64,000 nt of DNA from Prevotella sp. HUN102 (lineage in GTDB: Bacteria > Bacteroidota > Bacteroidia > Bacteroidales > Bacteroidaceae): positions 496,001-560,000 of the forward strand of contig NZ_JIAF01000001.1 in the NCBI RefSeq assembly GCF_000688375.1. Reading direction: 5' to 3'. Each line of letters starts with the position of its first letter. Within the stretch, counting starts at the first letter, position 1. Positions 36,406 to 46,147 of this stretch are shown here, piece after piece. The translations under genes and the position numbers were made by a program. The notes beneath the pieces were generated by a model, which saw only the letters and a list, made by a program, of their open reading frames with translations, made no database searches and had not been told where the DNA came from.

Positions 36406-36453
36406 AAGTCTATTCGGATTTGATGATGTAAAATGATTTGAATCACGACACTA

Positions 36454-38958
36454 TCAGAACGGCATTCCGATGGCAAAATGCAATGCCTGCGCATCGCGGA
36501 ATCGGTCGATATTGTAGAATCCGCTCTTGCCTGTCTCGTAAGGCACGTGCAGACCGACGCCCCAGTCCACGCGAACCATAAAGAAACCGAGGTCGTAGCG
36601 AAGTCCTACACCTGTACCGAACGCCAGTTCCTTGAAGAAATTGTTGAATTTGAACTGCGAACCGGGACGGCCGTCGTCGTTATGGAGCGTCCAGACATTT
36701 CCGGCATCGAGGAAAGCCGCGCCGTAGAGATTGCCGATGAGGTGCGGACGGTACTCGAGATTCATCTGTATTTTCACCTCGCCAGTCTGTTCCACATACG
36801 AACGTGTACTGAACTCGGGAATATACTTGCCCGGTCCTATCTCGCGCACGTTGAAAGCACGGATGCTGTTTGCGCCTCCCACGAAGAACTGTTCGGAGTA
36901 TGGGGCAAAACTGCTGTTTCCGTAAGCCCATATTACGCCTCCGTTCACGTGGGCTGCAATGGAGGTTTTGGACGAAAGTGTCCACAGTTTGGTAAAGTTC
37001 GTCTCTAATTTCACGAATTGTGCAAATGGATTCTTGAACATTGTCTTGTTCCTTTCACTCCATTTCTCGCCGAATGCGGCATAGCCTGCCGAAAGAACAT
37101 TGGACGCTTCGCTTACCGTTGTCCACCAACGAATCGGATTCGCATAGTTCATCGGGCTTTGATAGGTGTACTGGAGACTGGCTTTCGGGATGAACTGGTC
37201 GGCCATCGACACTTCCAGATAAGGTATGTCGTTTATCAGCGTGAGGAAACGGTCGGTTACGCTGTGCATATATTCATACGAGAGCGACAACGGTTTGAAG
37301 ATAAACGAATTGCGCTCGTTGGGCATCCAACTGTAAGCCAGTTCGCCCGATACGACGTGCCGCTTGAAATACCGCGAACGGTTCAGTACGTTTACCGATG
37401 CGCTGAGCGTGGTCATCGGTGTTTCAAAATATTTCCGACGAGGTTTGGGAGCCAGTGGCGTTTCGCCTCTCGCCAATGCTTCCTCACGTTTGCGGCGAAT
37501 GCGTGCCCTCCGTATGCGGGGCGGTACTTGGAAAGGATTCACGATTCGTGGAAATTGCAGGCTTGCTTCGGCTCCGTATTCATAATCGTTCACACCTGCC
37601 ATTTCATCGTCGTCGCTACGGTTTGTTATCCATTCGTAAGCTCCGTGCAGACGGATGTTGAGCAGCTCGCCGCCACGGAACGCATTGCGCTTCGTAAGAC
37701 CGACAACCAGCTCCGGACCATACTTTCCTGTGGTTTTTCCACGGCCATAAGCCTCAACGTAGAAGTCGTAAGGCTTGTCGAAAATGGCATCGAGCGTCAT
37801 ATCGAGAATGCTGCAAGTGTCGGTACTGTCGTGTGGAGCGAAGGTAAAGTTTGTGGAAGTGAAAAGCCCGGTTGCGTTGATTTTCTCCAGACTTTCCTGA
37901 TATTTCTCCAGACTGTAAAGGTCGCCACGACGCATCTGAAGGTCGTTTGAAAGCACACGGGTGCGCAATGGCGAACGGCTGCCGTTGTAATTGATGGTAA
38001 AGTTGCGTGTCTTGCGCTGATTGTGCAGTTCCTCGAGGAAATTTCTCTGAAGATTGATGGTTATTTCTCCAATTCTCCACTTGCGAATCGACTTGTCGCT
38101 CACGGAATCCGCCATCTGCAAGCGCATAATTGCCTTGCCGGGAACGAGCGTTGTATCGGCAAGATAGCTCGCATCGTTGTTCTGATAGTAATAATAGCCG
38201 TTGTCCCGGAAGAGAGTCGTGATGCGCTGTCGTTCCCCTTCAAGCGTAGCCACGTCGAAAGGGTCGCCATTGTGGATGACGGCATTCGCACTGTCGGAAC
38301 GTATCAGGCTGTCGGCCTCGGGGGGGAAGTTTGTGTATTGCAGGCTGTCGATGGTCCAGAGGTGTCCCATATCCACAAAATACTGCATCTTCATCTTCTT
38401 AGGATGGGACTGCGGTACTTCCTTATAAGTGATTTTTCCGTTGAAATAGCCTCGCTTGTCGAGAAGATTCTCGCCCACCGTTACGTGCAGGTCGGGCGCA
38501 ACGTGGCTCATCAGCACGGGCTGTGAGCCGAAAGCACGGGTCATCCATCGGCCGAATCCAGTTGTGTCGGGCGAAAAGGCATTCCAGATCCACAAGCCGA
38601 TGGGGAACGGTGACTTCAAGGATGGACTGCCGAAGAGCGAGCCGTTCGGCGTGGTGGCAAGTACAAGATCCAACTCTTCCTGCACAGACGGAAAGTGATT
38701 GTTCTTTTCGTAGTTGGAATATTGCGTCGTCTTCATTCCGGTATATAAGTGTTCGCCGTCGGGAATCGCGTTGGTCGTGCTGCAAGAAGCCAAAACAGAC
38801 AGGAGCAGACAGATAAATATGCCTGCAAAGAGGACGTTTCGGAACGCATTTTGGATGCCGTTGAGGGTACTTCTGCCTGTGTCGTCTTCCTTTTTATAAG
38901 GATTGGCACGCTTCTCGCCCACCACTATATACTGATTACTTTTTCTTTCCATTCTCAA
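36454..38958 (-). CDS. tamL: lipidated Omp85 protein TamL (BamA/TamA family)
   Basis: Outer-membrane beta-barrel of the Omp85 superfamily that works with TamB in envelope biogenesis. The 834-residue protein has a 40-residue charged N-terminal lead, a hydrophobic stretch and a lipobox LASC (C59), followed by POTRA-like domains (about 230-370, including RKWRIGEITINLQRNFLEEL). A C-terminal 16-strand-type barrel ends in Phe (HFAIGMPF). The motif region NGGVIWAYGNSSFAPYSEQF and FVGGANSIRAF matches Omp85 lid-lock and surface motifs. Lipidation is the mark of the Bacteroidetes TamL variant. The start overlaps the end of tamB by 23 bases. No alternative start lies between the long lead and the signal, so the lead may be real or the true start mis-set. 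Confidence 0.88.
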   Translation of the reverse strand: MRMERKSNQYIVVGEKRANPYKKEDDTGRSTLNGIQNAFRNVLFAGIFICLLLSVLASCSTTNAIPDGEHLYTGMKTTQYSNYEKNNHFPSVQEELDLVLATTPNGSLFGSPSLKSPFPIGLWIWNAFSPDTTGFGRWMTRAFGSQPVLMSHVAPDLHVTVGENLLDKRGYFNGKITYKEVPQSHPKKMKMQYFVDMGHLWTIDSLQYTNFPPEADSLIRSDSANAVIHNGDPFDVATLEGERQRITTLFRDNGYYYYQNNDASYLADTTLVPGKAIMRLQMADSVSDKSIRKWRIGEITINLQRNFLEELHNQRKTRNFTINYNGSRSPLRTRVLSNDLQMRRGDLYSLEKYQESLEKINATGLFTSTNFTFAPHDSTDTCSILDMTLDAIFDKPYDFYVEAYGRGKTTGKYGPELVVGLTKRNAFRGGELLNIRLHGAYEWITNRSDDDEMAGVNDYEYGAEASLQFPRIVNPFQVPPRIRRARIRRKREEALARGETPLAPKPRRKYFETPMTTLSASVNVLNRSRYFKRHVVSGELAYSWMPNERNSFIFKPLSLSYEYMHSVTDRFLTLINDIPYLEVSMADQFIPKASLQYTYQSPMNYANPIRWWTTVSEASNVLSAGYAAFGEKWSERNKTMFKNPFAQFVKLETNFTKLWTLSSKTSIAAHVNGGVIWAYGNSSFAPYSEQFFVGGANSIRAFNVREIGPGKYIPEFSTRSYVEQTGEVKIQMNLEYRPHLIGNLYGAAFLDAGNVWTLHNDDGRPGSQFKFNNFFKELAFGTGVGLRYDLGFFMVRVDWGVGLHVPYETGKSGFYNIDRFRDAQALHFAIGMPF

Positions 38959-41900
38959 AGTTGATTAAACTGTCGCGGGATGTCGGCTGTTGTGGGGCAG
39001 ATGTGTCTTCGCCGTTGCTCCTGAACTTGAAGATGTCCTTGAAATGACGGAGTTTTCTGCGCCACATAAAACCGATTCCGTATTCGCCTTGCTCTCCTTC
39101 GAGCCAGTCGTAAGCCTCGCGCTCGTAGTAAAGTTTCAGATATTTCGTTTCTTTCTTGTTCAATCTGTACTCCACGGACAGGTTATCAAAGAAGGCTCCG
39201 TTGCGTTCCGAGAATTGAGAACCGGTAGAAACACGTCCTCCCATAATGATTCTCAGTCGGTTGTCCCACAATCTCTTCGAGAATTTGAAGGTATAATCCG
39301 TGTGCAGACTGCCGTTGGCGTCCGCCGCACTCTCCATATTTGCAGTTATATCAAGCCCCATTGAGTTCAGAGCCTTGCCGGTAATGGAGTTCACCTGACT
39401 TTGAAGGAAGCCTGCCAGTGCGCTGTTCATAGCCGTGTTGGCGTTGGAATTGTTGGCACCGTCGAAATACATTCCCGAAGCCAACATCGTTACGGCGAGC
39501 TTTGAACGCTCTTCCGCACTCTTGGTACTGAGCGTATTCTGCATTTCTTGGTCTTCGGGAGCATCTATTATAAACTCAACGCCGGGCTTGGGGAATCTCT
39601 TTGTAAGACGAACTCCACAAGCAAAGTCCACCAGTCGTCCCTGTCCTGTACCGTCGGAAACGCTCGTCTTGATGTCTTCCGTAGCTTCAATGCTCAGCAA
39701 CGGCTGCATCGGGTCGCCCGAAAATTCGAGATACGAACCTTCCTGAATGTTGAATGTGCGCAAAGGAATAATCGGAAGCGAATACTTCATCACACCACTG
39801 TTGAGCGTATATCGGCCACGGAGCTGAATACTGTTGGTCGGATCGTAGTTCATTGTGAGAGAACCGCCGCCGAAAAGGTCGATATAATTGGACTTATCGG
39901 AATTGAGCGCACAGACAATATGCGCCTGTTCGTCGATATCTATGCCCAACTGCATACTGAAACCAGTAATGTCGGGTCGCCGAATCACGTCGGGCGTGGA
40001 ATCATTGAGGTTCGTAAACTGCACCAAATCCTTGAGTTCATTGTCCGTTGTCAGCGTTGCATCGCGCAGAACATAGGTCATATCCGTCGTTCCGAGCACA
40101 TCCAGCTTGCCACGCAAATTAAGATTGGAGAGCAATCCCTGCATACGTCCGTTGAAATTGACGAATGCCTTGCCGAAAACCTCCGAACGGGGATTCTCCT
40201 TTGCATCGATGATTTCAAAGTTTTCGGCACGCATCCGTACATCCATCTTCATACGGTCGAAGCTCGAGAAGTCGAGATAGCCTGCCATTGTAAGCGGGGA
40301 ATCGTTGTTGGCAAACATTTCAAAGTTCTCAAATTCCACACGGCTGTCCTTAATCAGCACAGGGTCGTCGGCAAACCGCATATCAATTCCATAAGGGATA
40401 CTTACAAGATGCGCCGAATCCAAGTAGAGTTCGCCATCTATATCCAACTGATTCAGCGGTCCCTGAACCGACAACAGTCCTTCGCCCTCACCACGCAAGC
40501 CCACTATCTGGTCGGGAACGAAGCCGTTGATATAGCTCAACGGGAAACGGTCCATACGGAAATCGGCATCCAGATAGCCCTCTCCGTCGCTCTTGTAACT
40601 GCCCGAAAGTTCGCCCACCTGCCTGTTTCCCTTCGTAAGGATAGCATCAATCTTGTGCGTTCCATCCTCGAGAGGAATGTAAACGAACTGCGCTCCCACG
40701 TTGCCCATCGCACTGTTCTCGTATATCATATCCCTGATGGTCATATCACTGGACACCGTAAGGTCGCTTTTTGTCTGAACAATGTGATAATCGCCATCGA
40801 GAACACCCGACATCTTTGGTGCCAACGGAAGCACGGAGAGCAACTGTCCGATTTCAAACTTGTGCATTGAGAGCGTCAGATTCTGCAAGGAAGCCGTGTC
40901 GGCATCCTCCGTGAGCAACTGAATACCTCCTCCATCGTCTGCCATCAACTGCAAATCCGCCGACAATCGCCGGTCTTTTCCTATATAAACATAGTTGTCC
41001 TCGTTTACATTAAACTGCTTATAGCCCAGAATCGCCTTCGAGGAAGTGAGGTTCAGCTTGATACCTTCGGCTGCCATTGCAGCTTGCGTGGACAGTGCCA
41101 ACGCAGGCTTGTCCTTCATATCCATTACTGCAAGCGAGGCATTGATGCCGTGTTCAAAGAAAGAACCCTGAAGGTAACCCTTGTAAGGATAGTCGTTGTC
41201 GGGTCCATTGAGCAGGGCCGCCTCATATTCAAGCCCCTGTTGTCCGGTACTTAATTCTATCTGCATCGTGTCGATGCGCAAACTGTCGTACACGAGCCTA
41301 TCAATGAGAATCTGTCCATTCAATCCTCTCGACGGAGACGACGTTATATCAATGTTAGCCGAATTGAAAGCGTAGCCCCTTTCTGCCAGCAAACGACTGA
41401 AAAGATTGCCTGAACCACTTTCAAGAATGAATCGTCCGGTGGGCAGATTGCGCTGCAAAGCCAACTGGTCGATGGTCTTGTTAGCCAACTGCTTGCCCAA
41501 ATCGCGCGATATATTGCCGAAAGACGCAAGCACCTGCTTGTAGCTTCCGTCCAAATCGGTGTTGAGCAGGAAATCGCCTGCACGAATAACGGCGTGCGTG
41601 GTGTCTCTCCGGCTCAGCACATCAAGGCTCACATCGCCCGGAACATAGGCCTTGTCGCGTGTCTGCACCTGCAAATCGCCGAGCATTCCCTTTACCATCA
41701 GGTCGTCTTTCATATCAGACGAGAAATCGACGTTGGCAGAGAAGTTCGTGCTGAACGGCTGATCCACAATGCCCAACTGATAGAAATCGGCATTGGCAAC
41801 AAGTCCGTTGAGACTGCCCTTAATATCATTGCCCGACATACTTGCGCCAAGATTGAAACTTCCGGCCAACAATCCCACCGTATTCGAGCCACGAACCTCG

Positions 41901-44059
41901 TTCAGTTTCAGGTCGCCCAGATAGCCGCTGACAGAATACCGGTCATTCATATTCGACTTGAAATCAATGTCGGCATCGGTAGAGAGTTCGTAAACCTGAC
42001 TTACAAGCCCCAGACCTTTCAGGTCGGCTTTCGCCAGATGTCCCTTTATGTGCGAATCGAGATTGCTTCCCTGCACGGCAGCCGTAAGATTAAAGTCGCC
42101 CACAACCAGTTTTCGGCTGCGTATCAGCCCAGCATCGGTAAGCGAGAAATCGAGCAACTTGCCCTTGATATAATGCCTGTCGTTGAGATTCGACCTCACA
42201 TCCACGTCTGCCCACGCACTGATTACGTAAGCATCGTTCATTGCGCCGAGCCGTTTCAGGTCTATCCGTTTCAACATCCCCTTCAGATGGCCGTCCACCA
42301 GCTTGTCCGTGAACTTACCGCTGAACGAGAAATTCCCGCCGAGCATCCTGTTCGTGCTGTTGATTGTCGCCTTCGTGAATCCGTTTTTCATCGTGATTCT
42401 GCCCTTGATACCGTCAAGAACATAATCCTGATATTGGAATCTGCCGATGTCGGCACTGAGATTTACGGCAGCATTGGGACTGAAAAAGTCCATTCCGTGT
42501 CCACTTGCCGAGACCGTTCCGCTGAACGGATGCAAGCCCATTGTGGGCAGAAATTCCTGTAATTGCAGATTGTTTGCCTTTGCCGTAAGGTTATATGCGT
42601 CGTTTCGTGTGTCGTAGCTTCCCCTGACGTGGACATTTCCCCGTCTTTCCGACAAATGAATGTCTGCCGTATAAACGCTTTCGCGAATCTTCACATTGCC
42701 GTTGATTCCCATTCCGTGAGGGAATTTCACGGTTTTCGCCACCTCTCTCGGCAAGAGTTTGCCCACGAAGTCGAGATTCTCTGCCTTTCCTTTCAGCGCA
42801 ATATCCGAACGCATACGTGCTGGCTCTGTGGGATTGGCTATCCATCCCGTAGCGGTCAGGTCGAAATTGCCGGGCATTGCCAAGTGCAACTGCCTGAAAG
42901 TGGCGTATTTCATATTTCCCTGTAAAAGCCCCTGTACGTTAATCGGCTTTTGAGGAATGGCATTCAGCATCTTCGGGTCGAGAGAAGTGAGGAACGGTTT
43001 CAGGTCGGCTACGGACAGAAAACCGTCCAACCTCGTATAGAGTTTACCGGGATTGACCTCCGAGAAAGCATTCATTTCCATCCGGAACGCCCCTGCCAGC
43101 TCCGTTCCGGGCATTTTCAGATACATTTCCGGCAGATGAATGGCAACGGAATCCATTGAGAACGGACCACGAAAATCCTGTATCACAAGCCCGCTCTTCT
43201 CCTTGAAGTTTGCCGTTCGCACCCTCGCTGCAATCTTCGGAGCTGCATACACGAAGGAATCTACGCCTATGTTCAGTTCGCTCATAGCGATATAGCTCGC
43301 ATCGAAACCACGCCTTGCACGAGGCTCATAGTTCAAATCGTAGTTGAGCGAGCCACCGTTCCAGTCCAGCGAGCTTACCTTATAAATGCTCTTGTCCAAG
43401 GCAAGTTCGGTGTTTTTCGCCGCAGCCTTCTCAAAATTCGCACGCACACTCATCGTATCCCCCGGCAGGTGCAGCCGGAAGTCGGTCTTCGCAATCCTCA
43501 ACATATCAATATTGATTCTGTTGAGCGCATTTTCGGAAGATGTGTCTTCGGGAACGGTGTCTGCAAGGGCTATGTCGAGCCAGCCTCCTTCGATGTCGGC
43601 AAAGTTGATCCGCAGCGAATCTCCTCCGAACGTGAAACCGCGGCTGACCAGTTTCAGTTTTTCAAGATTGGCTTTAACTTGCAGATCGCCTATAAAGTTC
43701 GTGGTATTCGCCTTCAGACGTCGGAAAGAAAATTCGTCTATTTCCACTTTTCCGCTGAAAAGCGGCATCATTCTCACTTGCAGCACAAGACTTTCCACGT
43801 CGGCAACGGTATCGTTGCGCTCGGGAATGGAGTCGTTGGGCTTCAATGCCAGCAAGCCGTCGAGCTGAAGGTCGATGGGAAAGGAAAGATTCACTTGCTC
43901 AATGCTGACCCTCATTCCCGTTTTCTCAGAGGCATAGGATGCCGCCTGCCTTACAGCCCAGTTCTGAACGGGCGGCAAGTAAAGCAGCAATGTAAGAATA
44001 AGAAAGAGTACGACCGGCGCAAGAACGATTGCCACGAGCCATTTCATTGTTTTCTTCAT
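38936..44059 (-). CDS. tamB: translocation and assembly module protein TamB
   Basis: Giant inner-membrane-anchored periplasmic protein (1707 residues) of the TamB/AsmA-like group, thought to bridge the envelope and move lipids or help insert outer-membrane proteins. It has one N-terminal membrane helix (LVAIVLAPVVLFLILTLLLY), then a very long repetitive beta-rich body, with recurring units such as ADVDVRSNLNDRHYIKGKL, DADIDFKSNMNDRYSVSGYL and ANVDFSSDMKDDLMVKGML. The C-terminal DUF490 domain is about 1400-1680 (SIQLRGRYTLNSGVMKYSLP, LSTKSAEERSKLAVTMLASG). It overlaps tamL, implying coupled expression. Confidence 0.93.
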   Translation of the reverse strand: MKKTMKWLVAIVLAPVVLFLILTLLLYLPPVQNWAVRQAASYASEKTGMRVSIEQVNLSFPIDLQLDGLLALKPNDSIPERNDTVADVESLVLQVRMMPLFSGKVEIDEFSFRRLKANTTNFIGDLQVKANLEKLKLVSRGFTFGGDSLRINFADIEGGWLDIALADTVPEDTSSENALNRINIDMLRIAKTDFRLHLPGDTMSVRANFEKAAAKNTELALDKSIYKVSSLDWNGGSLNYDLNYEPRARRGFDASYIAMSELNIGVDSFVYAAPKIAARVRTANFKEKSGLVIQDFRGPFSMDSVAIHLPEMYLKMPGTELAGAFRMEMNAFSEVNPGKLYTRLDGFLSVADLKPFLTSLDPKMLNAIPQKPINVQGLLQGNMKYATFRQLHLAMPGNFDLTATGWIANPTEPARMRSDIALKGKAENLDFVGKLLPREVAKTVKFPHGMGINGNVKIRESVYTADIHLSERRGNVHVRGSYDTRNDAYNLTAKANNLQLQEFLPTMGLHPFSGTVSASGHGMDFFSPNAAVNLSADIGRFQYQDYVLDGIKGRITMKNGFTKATINSTNRMLGGNFSFSGKFTDKLVDGHLKGMLKRIDLKRLGAMNDAYVISAWADVDVRSNLNDRHYIKGKLLDFSLTDAGLIRSRKLVVGDFNLTAAVQGSNLDSHIKGHLAKADLKGLGLVSQVYELSTDADIDFKSNMNDRYSVSGYLGDLKLNEVRGSNTVGLLAGSFNLGASMSGNDIKGSLNGLVANADFYQLGIVDQPFSTNFSANVDFSSDMKDDLMVKGMLGDLQVQTRDKAYVPGDVSLDVLSRRDTTHAVIRAGDFLLNTDLDGSYKQVLASFGNISRDLGKQLANKTIDQLALQRNLPTGRFILESGSGNLFSRLLAERGYAFNSANIDITSSPSRGLNGQILIDRLVYDSLRIDTMQIELSTGQQGLEYEAALLNGPDNDYPYKGYLQGSFFEHGINASLAVMDMKDKPALALSTQAAMAAEGIKLNLTSSKAILGYKQFNVNEDNYVYIGKDRRLSADLQLMADDGGGIQLLTEDADTASLQNLTLSMHKFEIGQLLSVLPLAPKMSGVLDGDYHIVQTKSDLTVSSDMTIRDMIYENSAMGNVGAQFVYIPLEDGTHKIDAILTKGNRQVGELSGSYKSDGEGYLDADFRMDRFPLSYINGFVPDQIVGLRGEGEGLLSVQGPLNQLDIDGELYLDSAHLVSIPYGIDMRFADDPVLIKDSRVEFENFEMFANNDSPLTMAGYLDFSSFDRMKMDVRMRAENFEIIDAKENPRSEVFGKAFVNFNGRMQGLLSNLNLRGKLDVLGTTDMTYVLRDATLTTDNELKDLVQFTNLNDSTPDVIRRPDITGFSMQLGIDIDEQAHIVCALNSDKSNYIDLFGGGSLTMNYDPTNSIQLRGRYTLNSGVMKYSLPIIPLRTFNIQEGSYLEFSGDPMQPLLSIEATEDIKTSVSDGTGQGRLVDFACGVRLTKRFPKPGVEFIIDAPEDQEMQNTLSTKSAEERSKLAVTMLASGMYFDGANNSNANTAMNSALAGFLQSQVNSITGKALNSMGLDITANMESAADANGSLHTDYTFKFSKRLWDNRLRIIMGGRVSTGSQFSERNGAFFDNLSVEYRLNKKETKYLKLYYEREAYDWLEGEQGEYGIGFMWRRKLRHFKDIFKFRSNGEDTSAPQQPTSRDSLINFENGKKK

Positions 44060-44452
44060 ACCCAGATGCCTTTGACAGTAGCTACATTATTATATAACAA
44101 CATTGCAAAGTAACACAAAAAAACTGGAATTACGAAAAATCTACACATTAATTTTACGATATTAATATGCAACGCTCGGGATAGACGGACAAGCGTACAA
44201 GGAAACAAGCCTGAGAGGCAAGCGCAAATATATCTTTCCGTTCTGAATAATCTTAACAAAACACTCTCCATAATTCGATTATTTTGAACGAAATGTTTTT
44301 TATTTTCAAATACGCGAGTTTTGCGTGTGCAATCTTAAACTACTATATATCAACACACTAAGAGCAACACACCAGTCAATGTGCAGAAAGAAAGCATCAG
44401 AGACTTCCCAAACAGAACATTATATCATACCAAAAGAACAGAATTTACAGTA

Positions 44453-44540
44453 AATTCCTCACGGAAACGGCATACGTTCTTGCGAAGAACGATTTGCATT
44501 TATCGCAAGAATGGAAGACAATCTTCGGATATTTCAGAAA
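44453..44540 (+). repeat. 22-bp dyad array, copy 8 (first unit degenerate)
   Basis: Clear units at 44475 (GCG), 44497 (CGC) and 44519 (CGG); the 22 bases before them (44453-44474) resemble a decayed fourth unit. The block GCGTTTTTCGGTAAAT, three bases, TTTTACAA begins 73 bases after the array, as in copy 6. Confidence 0.75.
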
Positions 44541-44641
44541 CAATGTTCCCAAAACTAAAAAACATTGGTGGGAAGAAGGCTGAAAATTCTCCAGATTACT
44601 GAAAAATTTTATGCGTTTTTCGGTAAATGGATTTTACAAAA

Positions 44642-44694
44642 AAGAATTGCAAGTGCCATTGGGGAATGAAACCTCAATGGCACTTGCAATTCTT
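44642..44694 (-). terminator. terminator after yggS
   Basis: 20-bp perfect stem (AAGAATTGCAAGTGCCATTG with its complement at 44675-44694), extended by G-C/G-U pairs inside. On the minus strand TTTTTTGTAAAATCC follows, 14 bases after the yggS stop. Confidence 0.85.
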
Positions 44695-44707
44695 AATTCC
44701 ACATCAA

Positions 44708-45379
44708 TCAATATATGCGTGGGCCGAAAATGGCCGTACCCACTCTTACCATCGTGGAGTTGCATTCGATGGCTATCGGGTAATCGTCGCTCATTCCCCA
44801 AGAGCGTTCCCTGAAATCGTCGTCATCGGCAAAATACGTTGCCTTGATTTCGTCAAAGAAATCAGATGCCGTCATCATCTCTTTACGAATCTGCTGCTCG
44901 TCGTCCGTGTTGGAAGCCATCATCATAATGCCCGAGATATGCACGCCTTTCATTTCCCGCCATTCGCCCGATGCCAGAAATTCCCGGCATTCATCGAGCT
45001 TGAAGCCGTACTTTGATTCCTCTTCGGCAATGTGCAGTTCGAGCAGAACATTGATAACTCTTTCGTTCTTCAGGGCTTGCTTGTTGATTTCCCTCATCAG
45101 TTTCACAGAATCAACAGCCTCTATCATCGAGATATAAGGTGCTATGTACTTTACCTTGTTCGTTTGCAGATGCCCGATAAAATGCCATTCAATGTCTTTC
45201 GGCAGGGTTTTCGCCTTCTGCGAAAGCTCCTGTTCGTGGCTTTCGCCGAACACGCGCTGCCCTTCGGCGTAAGCGACTTCCAGATATTCGTTGGGATGAA
45301 ACTTACTGACGGCTATCAATCTCACGCCGTCAGGAATGTTTGCCATCACATCGTGCAAACTCTTGGCTACATCAAACAT
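44708..45379 (-). CDS. yggS: YggS/PLPBP family pyridoxal phosphate homeostasis protein
   Basis: A 223-residue single-domain PLP-binding TIM-barrel protein that buffers pyridoxal phosphate and amino-acid pools; no catalytic activity is known for the family. PLP lysine K26 lies in LIAVSKFHPN. Other family motifs are GQRVFGESHEQEL, WHFIGHLQTNKVKYI, the IEAVDSVKL segment and a C-terminal MVRVGTAIFGPRIY, all intact. It lies 77 bases downstream of the DUF4494 gene and ends in a strong terminator. Confidence 0.95.
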   Translation of the reverse strand: MFDVAKSLHDVMANIPDGVRLIAVSKFHPNEYLEVAYAEGQRVFGESHEQELSQKAKTLPKDIEWHFIGHLQTNKVKYIAPYISMIEAVDSVKLMREINKQALKNERVINVLLELHIAEEESKYGFKLDECREFLASGEWREMKGVHISGIMMMASNTDDEQQIRKEMMTASDFFDEIKATYFADDDDFRERSWGMSDDYPIAIECNSTMVRVGTAIFGPRIY

Positions 45380-45456
45380 ATTTTCAATCAGTATTTAAAG
45401 GTTAGGTCAGTGTTGCGGGATGGAGATACGCGACGCACCTCCATTCCTCCGGGATT

Positions 45457-45942
45457 TTACCCTTCGTATTCAGGCTTTGCATCGGCAGCCTTGGAAGCCG
45501 AACGGTGCTCGAAAACGTCCATTATCTTTGTGTCGGCGATTGACACGATGGCGTAGTCTATCATCGTCTGTCCCATCACTTCGTCCACGTGCTTCACGGC
45601 ACCGTTTACCGAGTTTGCCTGAACGAGATAGGTAATGTAGGAACGTTTCTCCTTTTCCGTCTTTTCGTCAATCATGATAAAAGAGAGTCTTGCCTTGTAC
45701 CACTTGTCGTCCATATCGCCGTCGCTGAAGAAGATTTCCCCATACACGGCAGGCGTGATTGCCTTCACGTCGAACTCGCCGCTTATATAGTGCGACATTT
45801 CCTCCGTTATGGCACTTTCTGCCTCGGAAAAGCTCAACGCCTCCACGGTGTAAGCCTCTGTAACCTTCTTGTTCTGACCATCTTCCATCGTCTTGTCGTA
45901 GCGCACCTTGGTCTCGAACCACTTGCTTGTCTTACTTCTCAT
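45457..45942 (-). CDS. DUF4494 family protein
   Basis: A 161-residue cytoplasmic protein of the Bacteroidetes DUF4494 family (starts MRSKTSKWFETKVRYDKTME; characteristic KWYKARLSFIMIDEKTEKEK and ITYLVQANSVNGAVKHVDEV). Function is unknown in the family. The last twenty residues (HRSASKAADAKPEYEG) are a disordered tail. A -7 motif at 46003 precedes it and yggS follows it, so the pair is probably one transcript. Confidence 0.85.
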   Translation of the reverse strand: MRSKTSKWFETKVRYDKTMEDGQNKKVTEAYTVEALSFSEAESAITEEMSHYISGEFDVKAITPAVYGEIFFSDGDMDDKWYKARLSFIMIDEKTEKEKRSYITYLVQANSVNGAVKHVDEVMGQTMIDYAIVSIADTKIMDVFEHRSASKAADAKPEYEG

Positions 45943-46002
45943 CTTATGATTATTTTATACCGCACGACCTGTGTCGGGCTGTTTTTAATGTTTATACTTA
46001 TG

Positions 46003-46010
46003 CAAAAGTA
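46003..46010 (-). promoter_or_regulatory. -7 element for DUF4494-yggS
   Basis: TACTTTTG on the minus strand, 61 bases before the ATG at 45942; divergent with the aminotransferase promoter. Confidence 0.55.
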
Positions 46011-46064
46011 GTAAAAAAGTCTGGCTTAATCTGAAAAATGTGCCATTAAAATAAAAAAAATATC

Positions 46065-46072
46065 TATCTTTG
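46065..46072 (+). promoter_or_regulatory. -7 element for the aminotransferase operon
   Basis: TATCTTTG, 76 bases before the ATG at 46148, preceded by an A-rich stretch. Confidence 0.6.
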
Positions 46073-46147
46073 CATATCATAATATCAGCACAAGGTTTCA
46101 TAATGTAAGCCTTCTCGATATTAAAGTATTAATTTAAAGTAGAAACT

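Larger units (their letters stand above)
44060..44707. other. intergenic region with repeat array and terminator
   Basis: 648 bases upstream of tamB: A+T-rich sequence, the repeat array (44453-44540), a tail-like block GCGTTTTTCGGTAAAT at 44613 and the yggS terminator (44642-44694). The 73-codon plus frame at 44381 is array-derived. No convincing tamB promoter motif of the TAnnTTTG type was found; GTTACTTTGC at about 44103-44112 is one base short. Confidence 0.65.

Noticed and set aside
39548..40870. 440-codon open frame on the plus strand
   Set aside because: It lies wholly antisense to tamB, whose TamB character is clear; the antisense frame has no recognisable motifs and an odd amino-acid composition.
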